From VRUE01 sp035318745 (GTDB taxonomy: Bacteria; Actinomycetota; Thermoleophilia; Solirubrobacterales; 70-9), in contig DATHEA010000009.1 in the NCBI GenBank assembly GCA_035318745.1, positions 53,751 through 117,750 of the forward strand: DNA of 64,000 nucleotides, given 5' to 3'. A program made the position numbers and the translations under genes. This document shows, in pieces, positions 58,268 through 64,000 of this stretch. Below the pieces are notes generated by a model. It was given only the letters and a program-made list of their open reading frames with translations, had not been told where the DNA came from and ran no database searches. Position 1 is the stretch's first letter; every line of letters starts with the position of its first letter.

Positions 58268-59557
58268 TCAGCCGACCGGGTTGAAAACGAGACCCGTCAA
58301 GACCTTGGGGAAGAAGTAGGTCGACTTCGGGGGCATGTTCTCGTCGCTCTCGCAGATCGCCTTGACTTGGTCGACGGGAATCGGGCGGAGGATGAAGGCG
58401 ACGTCGTAGGTGCCTGCCTCGAGCAGCGCCAGCGAGTCCTCGACGCTCTTCGAGTAGCCGAGTCCGCGCTTGGCGAGGATGTCGTCTTCGCTCAACCCGG
58501 CGACCCCCTTGAGCACGAGCGTCTCGAGGATCGCCGCGTCGAGCCGGCGATAGGCCTCGGGCTTGCCGGCAAGTTGCCGGTCGAGCGCGGCGGCCGCGCT
58601 GTCCTTGAGCCGCAGGCGGAAACCGCGCTTGTGAAAGGAGTCGTAGAGGCCAAAGACGCCGACTCCCTCCTCGCCGAGCGGGTCGAGCTGCTCGACCGGC
58701 ACCTCGGTCGCCTCGAACAGCTCGCGCAGACCCTCGCCGAGGCGGCGCTGGCGCTCGGGATCGTCGCCCAGGCCGGAGAGCAGCCGGTGGGTGGGGAAGA
58801 CGGTGAGGCCGGGATCGTCGAGACCGGTCAGCGCCATCAGGGTGAACTCGTGGTCGCCCTCGCCGACGATCTCGTCGCGGTAGGCGATCGCCGTCTCGTA
58901 ACGGTGATGGCCGTCGGCGATCAGCAGTTGCGCCTCGGCGAGTAGCTCGGTGACCTCGCCGAGGACCTCCGGGGTGCCCACCCGCCAGACCTTGGTGACC
59001 GTGCCGCCTTCGTCGGTCGCTTCTCCCCAGGGATCTTCCGTTGCGACCGCTGGTGCGACCAGCGGCCACGGGTCCTCGGTGGCGAGCGAGAAGATCGGCG
59101 AGAGGTTGTGGTGGGTGGCGCGGGTGAGGTCGAGACGGTCCTTCTTCGGACCCGGCAGGGTGCGCTCGTGGGGCAGAACCTGACCGGCGGAGAAGTCCTC
59201 GACGCGGACCCGGGCGAGAATGCCGTGACGAGTGCGAGGCGTGCCGTCGGGGCCGGTGTAGTCCTGGGTCATCGCCCAGATCGCCGGCTCGGAGTCGGCG
59301 ACCAGCGCGCCCGCCTGTCGCCATTCGTCCATCGTGCGCGCGGCCCGCTCGTAGGGGTCGTCCTCGGTCTGCTGCGGCCCGGTCTCGCCATAGGGTTTGG
59401 GCAAGTCGATCGCGACCGCGTTGTAGGGGGAGCGCTCGAGCAGCTCCGCCCGCATCTCGGCGTCGATCACGTCATACGGCGGCGCGGCGACCTTTTGCAG
59501 CGACCCGACCACCCCGAGGTCGTAGTGGGTCGCATGGATGGGGCGCACGTCGGCCAT
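58268..59557 (-). CDS. DUF1015-family protein
   Basis: 429 aa. Recognisable DUF1015 features: ADVRPIHATHYDL start, VAAPPYDVIDAEMRAELL, ERTLPGPKKDRLDL and LLIADGHHRYETAIAYRD. The family is near-universal in some phyla, often without known role; a link to serine-derived or phosphoserine-type metabolism has been proposed. ATG 59557; convergent neighbour is tRNA-Pro on the other side. Confidence 0.85.
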   Translation of the reverse strand: MADVRPIHATHYDLGVVGSLQKVAAPPYDVIDAEMRAELLERSPYNAVAIDLPKPYGETGPQQTEDDPYERAARTMDEWRQAGALVADSEPAIWAMTQDYTGPDGTPRTRHGILARVRVEDFSAGQVLPHERTLPGPKKDRLDLTRATHHNLSPIFSLATEDPWPLVAPAVATEDPWGEATDEGGTVTKVWRVGTPEVLGEVTELLAEAQLLIADGHHRYETAIAYRDEIVGEGDHEFTLMALTGLDDPGLTVFPTHRLLSGLGDDPERQRRLGEGLRELFEATEVPVEQLDPLGEEGVGVFGLYDSFHKRGFRLRLKDSAAAALDRQLAGKPEAYRRLDAAILETLVLKGVAGLSEDDILAKRGLGYSKSVEDSLALLEAGTYDVAFILRPIPVDQVKAICESDENMPPKSTYFFPKVLTGLVFNPVG

Positions 59558-59625
59558 CGGGGCGGAACCTAACGGTTGCCGCCTCCTCGTGTCGGCAAGC
59601 CCAGATAGCTCTAAGATCGCCATAG

Positions 59626-59699
59626 CGGGGCGTGGCGCAGCCTGGTAGCGCGCGGCCTTTGGGTGGCCGAGGTCCTCGGTTCGAATCCGGGCGCCCCGA
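59626..59699 (+). tRNA. tRNA-Pro (anticodon UGG)
   Basis: 74 nt. The acceptor stem is CGGGGCG (59626-59632) with CGCCCCG (59692-59698) and discriminator A. Anticodon stem CGGCC/GGCCG encloses loop TTTGGGT, anticodon TGG at 59660-59662. T arm has TTCGAAT. CCA is not encoded, as expected where a CCA-adding enzyme acts. Confidence 0.95.
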
Positions 59700-59903
59700 T
59701 AGGATCAACGGTCCCGCATGGCCACGCGGGGCTGGCGATTTGTGGTCCGCGCGGGGCGTTGCGGAGCCATGCGGAGTGATTTGTGATGCAAGTGTGATTC
59801 AGATTCCGCCCGGGAGGGATGCAAGGCGGCGTAACTGACCCGGCAGAGTCTCGGTGGCGCTTAGCAAACCTCGGAGGATCGGCTCGCACCGTCCGCTCGT
59901 GTC

Positions 59904-60278
59904 CTATTGCGCGGATGCGCCAGCTCCGGAGGTGATGTGCTCGATCACCGGTCGGAACTCCTCGGTCGGGGAGAAGTCGACGTACTCGGAGTCCTCGATT
60001 GCCTCGGGAGCGTGGCCGGGGGCCCAGTAGAACGCTTCGCCAGCGGCGAAGTCCTGATGCCCGTCCAGCGTGTGCATCCGCACGCGGCCCTTGATCATGT
60101 ATCCCCAATGCGGACACGGGCAGAGGTCGTGCGGCAGGCCCTTGGTGGCGGGGCGCAGGTCGGCGCCCGCTGGCAATCGTACGAACCCGACCGAGAGGCC
60201 GTCGGCGTCACGCAAACGGACCTCGACGCCGTTGTCGTCGATGACGACCGGGACGTCCTCACGTGGGATGGATTGCAT
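59904..60278 (-). CDS. Cupin-domain protein
   Basis: 124 aa, single small cupin: PHWGYMIKGRVRMHTLDG and a second motif GEAFYWAPGHAPEAI. Metal-binding His and Glu are only partly canonical, so a sugar- or ligand-binding role without catalysis is possible. ATG 60278 is picked because AGGAGG sits 6 nt before it (plus strand CCTCCT, 60285-60290); a GTG at 60347 with its own AGGAGG would add 23 residues. Confidence 0.7.
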   Translation of the reverse strand: MQSIPREDVPVVIDDNGVEVRLRDADGLSVGFVRLPAGADLRPATKGLPHDLCPCPHWGYMIKGRVRMHTLDGHQDFAAGEAFYWAPGHAPEAIEDSEYVDFSPTEEFRPVIEHITSGAGASAQ

Positions 60279-60468
60279 GTTCTGCCTCCTGTTGGATTTG
60301 GACATTTCGCGGCGGCGACCTGCATCAGGCCGTTGGAGGGTGCTCACGCATCCTCCTGGGCTTGTCGGTCACACTCGTCTCGGCCGAGCCTAGGGCGCTC
60401 GATCTCTCCTGTCATGACCTGACCTGATCCAATTCGAGGCCTCCCGAGCCTCGATCGATCCAGGAGAA

Positions 60469-60612
60469 ATGGTCAAGACTGACTATCGCTTTGCGTCCGG
60501 ATCGGGCCTCATCCGCTTTGGCGCGAGCGGAACTATTGACGCGTAACTCAATGACTCTCGTATCGGACGTGCGCTCGAATTGGCGGAACTCGCACCCGAA
60601 ACGCTCGACTGA
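60469..60612 (+). pseudogene. Interrupted antitoxin-like frame before a MazF toxin
   Basis: AGGAG precedes the ATG at 60469. The frame reads 25 codons (MVKTDYRFASGSGLIRFG...), hits TAA at 60544, then continues 21 codons to TGA at 60610, ending LELAELAPETLD. One nt later begins the toxin. The end and its 1-nt spacing to the toxin look like a real antitoxin C-terminus, so a nonsense mutation of a 47-aa antitoxin is my best guess. It may instead be two chance frames. Confidence 0.4.
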
Positions 60613-60613
60613 C

Positions 60614-60931
60614 GTGGTCCGCGGCGAGGTCTTTCGACTGCCGTCTCCGCAAGGCGCTCGCGGAAGAGAGCAACGCGGTGCCCGCTACGCGGTCGTCGTC
60701 CAAGCCGATGAGTTCATGGGGCTGAGCACGACCCTGGTCTCGCCTACCTCGGCGAGCACCCATCCGGCCACTTTCCGACCTGTGATCACCCTGGAGGAGA
60801 TTGAGACACAGGTCCTCGTCGAGCAAAGCACGGTGGTCGAGCCACAGCGCCTTGGACGCTCGGTTGGACGTCTTGACGCGGACGAGCTTCGAGCCGTGGA
60901 TGACGCCCTTTCCCTGGTCCTCGGTCTTTGA
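60614..60931 (+). CDS. PemK/MazF-family toxin
   Basis: 105 aa. GEVFRLP..., the RGARYAVVVQADEF segment (conserved Arg before the first strand pair), TTLVSPTSAST, and a C-terminal helix (DADELRAVDDALSLVLGL) match MazF endoribonucleases. GTG 60614 puts the start 1 nt after the antitoxin-like stop and gives normal length; ATG 60551 is also in frame. The partner antitoxin seems broken. Confidence 0.75.
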   Translation: MVRGEVFRLPSPQGARGREQRGARYAVVVQADEFMGLSTTLVSPTSASTHPATFRPVITLEEIETQVLVEQSTVVEPQRLGRSVGRLDADELRAVDDALSLVLGL

Positions 60932-61030
60932 CAGCCCGAGTTACCGAGCCGACCGACGAGCCGATCCACACTGGCCGTGTCTGGACGCTTGTCCATTCAC
61001 GAAATGCCTGGAAATGCCGATAGCGCAGGC

Positions 61031-61303
61031 ATGGAGGGGCAACATGGAAGCCCACGACGCCGGGAACGGGTCGTCTTCGAAACCGACCGGCATCTCGTCG
61101 TCGGCAATGTGACGCTGCCTCCCGAGGGCTATCAGAGCCGGTTTTCGGACGCGGTCAATCGGGCCGACGTGGCATTCATTCCGCTGCTCGACGTCGAGAT
61201 CACGCCGCTTGCCGGCGGCGAGGCCGTGCGGCGCGCCTTCATCGTCCTCGCCAAGGAGCACATCAGGCTCGCCTACCCGGTGGACGAGCCGCCTCGCTCC
61301 TAG
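61031..61303 (+). CDS. Small protein of unknown function
   Basis: 90 aa. RRRERVVFETDRHLVVGNVTLPPEGYQSRFSDAVN followed by LLDVEITPLAGGE and FIVLAKEHIRLAYPVDEPP, a compact beta-rich domain with no catalytic motif I know. ATG 61031 is chosen; an upstream in-frame ATG (60977) adds residues unlike the rest. Its stop overlaps the convergent 61300 gene. Confidence 0.6.
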   Translation: MEGQHGSPRRRERVVFETDRHLVVGNVTLPPEGYQSRFSDAVNRADVAFIPLLDVEITPLAGGEAVRRAFIVLAKEHIRLAYPVDEPPRS

Positions 61304-61575
61304 CTGGTTTGCGAGCGCCGCCGGCCGCCGCCGGCGAAGGCGCCGATGTCGATCAGGAAGGCGAGCACGACGATGAACCACTCGAAGCCGTTGACCCCGT
61401 TCGAAGACGCCCACATCGCCGCGTAGGCGAGGGTGGTCCAGGGCAGCAGGAAGAAGCCCAGGAAGGGCACGAGCCAGCTGTCGAAGGCGCGGCTGAGCAG
61501 GTCGCTGAACAGGAAGAGGAGGAACAGCGCCAGGCGCGGTGAGATCAGCGCGAAGAGAAGGACGAAGCAGCCGAT
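61300..61575 (-). CDS. Small three-helix membrane protein without a standard start
   Basis: The frame reads GIGCFVLLFALISPRLALFLLFLF, SRAFDSWLVPFLGFFLLPWTTLAYAAMW, GVNGFEWFIVVLAFLIDIGAF and a basic GGGRRRSQTS end, a convincing small membrane protein of about 90 aa. The frame is closed by TAG just upstream, and no ATG, GTG or TTG precedes the first helix; the first residue that fits is an ATC codon at 61573-61575, or the CTG at 61546-61548. Start is uncertain; the body is likely real. It diverges from msrA. Confidence 0.55.
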   Translation of the reverse strand: MGCFVLLFALISPRLALFLLFLFSDLLSRAFDSWLVPFLGFFLLPWTTLAYAAMWASSNGVNGFEWFIVVLAFLIDIGAFAGGGRRRSQTS

Positions 61576-61597
61576 GCCTGAACGCTACCGTGTATCC

Positions 61598-62254
61598 ATG
61601 CTTTGGAATCGTCAGAAGGGGCAGGTGCCCGCCCCCGAGGACGCGCTGCCCGGGCGCAGCGAGCCCGCCTTCGACGTGCCCGAGCGTCACGCCGTGCTCG
61701 ATGCACCGCTGAAGCCGCCGTTCCCCGACGGGACCGAGATTGCCTACTTTGCGCTCGGCTGCTTCTGGGGGGCAGAGCGCCTGTTCTGGGTCCTCGACGG
61801 CGTCTACACGACGGCAGCCGGCTACATGAACGGGACCACTCCGAACCCGACCTACGAGGAGGTCTGCTCGGGCAGGACCGGCCACGCGGAGGCGGTCATG
61901 GTCGCCTTCGATCCGCAGCGGATCTCCTACGCCGACCTGCTCAAGGTCTTTTTCGAGGAGCACGATCCGACCCAGGGGATGCGCCAGGGCAACGATGTCG
62001 GCACCCAGTACCGCTCCGGTATCTACTTCGCCGGCGACGCCCAGAAAGCGACGGCGGAGATGGCGCTGCGGGCCTACGACGAGGCGCTGCGCGCCGCCGG
62101 CCACGAGCCGATCACGACCGAGGTCGAGCCCGCCGGCCCCTTCTACTACGCCGAGGACTACCACCAGCAGTACCTGCACAAGGTGCCGAACGGCTACTGC
62201 GGGCTCGCCGGCACCGGCGTCTCCTGCCGCATCCCCGCTGTCGCGACTGATTAG
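61598..62254 (+). CDS. msrA: Peptide methionine (S)-S-oxide reductase
   Basis: 218 aa. Catalytic Cys in YFALGCFWGAERLFW; CSGRTGHAEAV, HDPTQGMRQGNDVGTQYRS and the late HKVPNGYCGLAGTGVSC carry the resolving Cys. ATG 61598 gives the N-terminus seen in actinobacterial MsrA (VPAPEDALPGR); ATG 61574 is also in frame. Repairs oxidised Met. Confidence 0.95.
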   Translation: MLWNRQKGQVPAPEDALPGRSEPAFDVPERHAVLDAPLKPPFPDGTEIAYFALGCFWGAERLFWVLDGVYTTAAGYMNGTTPNPTYEEVCSGRTGHAEAVMVAFDPQRISYADLLKVFFEEHDPTQGMRQGNDVGTQYRSGIYFAGDAQKATAEMALRAYDEALRAAGHEPITTEVEPAGPFYYAEDYHQQYLHKVPNGYCGLAGTGVSCRIPAVATD

Positions 62255-62291
62255 CCCGCGCGCCCGGCGTGGCGAATAGCATCCCGCGCCG

Positions 62292-64000
62292 GTGACCCCC
62301 TCCTTCGGCTCCTACATCGGTGGCTGCCTGGCGACGATCGGCATCGTCTCGGCGCTCGGCCTCGGCGGCTACTGGCTGCGGCGCTGGATCGTGCCCGAGT
62401 TCTCCGGCGCGCTCGCACGGCTCGGCGACGCGACGCTCGCCGTTGCGCTGCTGGTCATCTCGCTCGAGTTGCTCGGCACGTTGAGCATCCTGCGCCTCGG
62501 CTGGATCGTCGTCGTCTGCATCGCCATCGGCCTGCTCGCCGCCTGGCTCGGCCGGCGCATGGCGCCGCGGGTCACGGGCGAAGTCGCGGCGCCGCGGGTG
62601 CAGACAGCGGCCCTCCTGATCGCCCTCGGCGTCGCCTCCTTCACTGTCGCCGAGTGGACCTTCCCCTCGCAGCTCAGCCTCGACTACGGCATGTTCGGCG
62701 GCGACACCACCTGGTACCACATGCCCTTCGCCGCCCGGATCGCGCAGGAAGCGTCGACGGTCCATCTGCACTACACCGACCCGCTGCGCCTTGCCGCCTG
62801 GTTCTACCCGCAGAGCTCGGAGCTGATCCACGCCGCGGGGATCGTCGTCTTCAAGACCGACTGGCTCTCGCCGCTGATCAACCTGATCTGGCTCGCCATC
62901 GCCCTGCTCGCCGCCTGGTGTGTCGGCCGTCCGTACAAGGTAGGGCCGGCGACGCTGGTCGCCGGGGCGATCGTGCTCGACGCCGGGGTGATGATCGAGA
63001 CCCAGCCGGGGGAGGGACGCAACGACATCATGGGGCTTGCCTTCCTGATCGCCTTCGCCGCCTTTCTGATCAACGGCCATCAACGGCGGGCGCCCAAGGA
63101 GGGCGCCGTCCAGGACGCGCCGGAGCACGACGCACCCCTGCTCGACAAGGGCCCGCTGATCTTGGCCGGCGTCGCCGCCGGGCTCGCCGCCTCGGTCAAG
63201 CTCACCTTCCTCGTCCCGGTCGTTGCGATCGGGCTGGGCGTCATCGTCTTCAGCGGCAGGGGCAGGCGGCTGACGACCGCATGGGTCCTCGGTCTCTCCA
63301 CCTTCGCCATGGGCGGCTACTGGTACGTGCGGGCGGCGATCAAGACCGGCGGCAACCCGATCCCCCAGATCGGCTTCGGCCCGCTGAAACTGCCGCGGCC
63401 CGACCAGATGCCGCTCGACCCGCGGCCGCGCTTCGCGGTCGCCGACTACCTCACCCAGCCGACGATCTACCGCAAGTGGTTCTTCCCGCGCCTCGACGAC
63501 GCCTTCGGCCCGCTCTGGCCGCTGATCCTGATCGTCGCCGTGGCCGCCGCGATCTTCATCGCCGTGCGCTCGCGCAACCGGATCCTGCAGGTGATCGCCG
63601 CCGCCGCGCTGCTCACCGCGGTGGTCTACGTCTTCACCCCGCTGACCGCGGCGGGCCAGGAAGGCTCGCCGACCGGCTTCTTCACCAACACGCGCTACCT
63701 GGTGCCGGGGCTGGTCCTGGCGATGATCCTGCTGCCGGTCGCGCGGCCGCTGCGGGCACCCGACTCGCGCGCCCGGCAGACCCTGTTCTTCCTCTTAGCC
63801 GTGTACGCGATCACGGTGCTGATGACGCCACGCTGGTATCCGGGCTTCATCTTCGGCACGATCTTCCTCACCCTCTGCCTGGTCTGGGCGCCGGCCGGGC
63901 TCGGCCTGCTCCGGGCGCGACGCAAAGTCAGCCGCGGCCAGGTCGCGATCGGGATCGGCGCCGTGCTCTTCCTCGCGGTCGTCCTCGGCCGCGCCCAGGA
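62292..64000 (+). CDS. GT-C-like multi-helix membrane protein (partial at right end)
   Basis: Open from GTG 62292 to the window edge, at least 569 codons with no stop. About a dozen hydrophobic segments. FGGDTTWYHMPFAARIAQ early in the protein and a large loop (GFGPLKLPRPDQMPLDP) near the middle resemble GT-C glycosyltransferases that use lipid-linked sugars, with the acidic GGDTTWYH as possible catalytic loop. Family number not assigned. C-terminus lies outside the window. Confidence 0.65.
   Translation, partial: MTPSFGSYIGGCLATIGIVSALGLGGYWLRRWIVPEFSGALARLGDATLAVALLVISLELLGTLSILRLGWIVVVCIAIGLLAAWLGRRMAPRVTGEVAAPRVQTAALLIALGVASFTVAEWTFPSQLSLDYGMFGGDTTWYHMPFAARIAQEASTVHLHYTDPLRLAAWFYPQSSELIHAAGIVVFKTDWLSPLINLIWLAIALLAAWCVGRPYKVGPATLVAGAIVLDAGVMIETQPGEGRNDIMGLAFLIAFAAFLINGHQRRAPKEGAVQDAPEHDAPLLDKGPLILAGVAAGLAASVKLTFLVPVVAIGLGVIVFSGRGRRLTTAWVLGLSTFAMGGYWYVRAAIKTGGNPIPQIGFGPLKLPRPDQMPLDPRPRFAVADYLTQPTIYRKWFFPRLDDAFGPLWPLILIVAVAAAIFIAVRSRNRILQVIAAAALLTAVVYVFTPLTAAGQEGSPTGFFTNTRYLVPGLVLAMILLPVARPLRAPDSRARQTLFFLLAVYAITVLMTPRWYPGFIFGTIFLTLCLVWAPAGLGLLRARRKVSRGQVAIGIGAVLFLAVVLGRAQ

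Noticed and set aside
59626..61303. Integrated element at tRNA-Pro
   Set aside because: The toxin and cupin genes look accessory, but I find no integrase and no duplicated tRNA 3' end.

Overview
The window is about 70% GC or higher, with dense short-gap operons, many GTG and TTG starts and frequent 1-4 nt stop/start overlaps. The gene content (GuaB3 beside GuaA, a Glu/Pro-rich extension on S9, a cox cluster with ctaA and ctaB, zf-UBP and cobalamin adenosyltransferase genes) fits a high-GC actinobacterium. My best guess is Thermoleophilia/Solirubrobacterales, an inference from gene style and not a database match. Almost all of it looks chromosomal; there are no rRNA genes, no CRISPR array and no transposase.

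Layout. 0-6.4 kb (+): HU, LysM protein, D,D-carboxypeptidase, PfkB kinase, guaB3, guaA and a nine-helix membrane protein with presenilin-like GxGD and PAL-like motifs. 6.4-10.2 kb (+): a zinc uptake operon behind a perfect 17-bp Zur-type palindrome; its first gene fuses an ABC permease to its binding protein, and Zur is the last gene. 10.2-17.7 kb: M23 peptidase (-), then rplM-rpsI-glmM-glmS and a DUF3352-type lipoprotein (+). 17.7-19 kb: a Fic protein (-) under an AT-rich dyad promoter. 19-23.9 kb (+): nnrDE, a CBS protein, alr, a cca-like gene, infA. 23.9-29.2 kb (-): a six-gene overlapping operon of GatC-like peptide, amidase, ABC-2 exporter and GH63-like hydrolase. 29.3-31.8 kb: secreted protein, zinc ribbon, GT4 glycosyltransferase, then a 113-bp nested palindrome.

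31.9-42.9 kb is the respiratory region. coxB-coxA-(USP-like)-coxC-(USP-like) on + encode an A2-type cytochrome c oxidase with intact metal ligands. On - lie ctaA and a diheme cytochrome c. Further along, also on -, is a second operon: CoxB-like, CoxA-like, ctaB, a 37-aa membrane peptide and a 96-aa membrane protein. In the second CoxA/CoxB pair nearly every heme, Cu_B, Cu_A and proton-channel residue is substituted although the folds align almost without gaps. This apparent cofactor-free heme-copper-oxidase-like complex is the most unusual thing in the window.

43-47.6 kb: PAP2 protein, LPG-synthase-like flippase, trxB, greA, a coiled-coil tail-anchored protein, a zf-UBP protein. 47.5-52.8 kb (-): a beta-oxidation operon. 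52.8-54.3 kb (+): small membrane protein, NAD-binding protein, 1-Cys peroxiredoxin. 54.3-59.6 kb (-): Nudix, SDR, GMC oxidoreductase, OsmC, cobalamin adenosyltransferase, DUF1015. 59.6-64 kb: tRNA-Pro(UGG), a cupin, a MazF-type toxin behind an interrupted antitoxin-like frame, small proteins, msrA and a GT-C-like membrane protein that runs off the right end.
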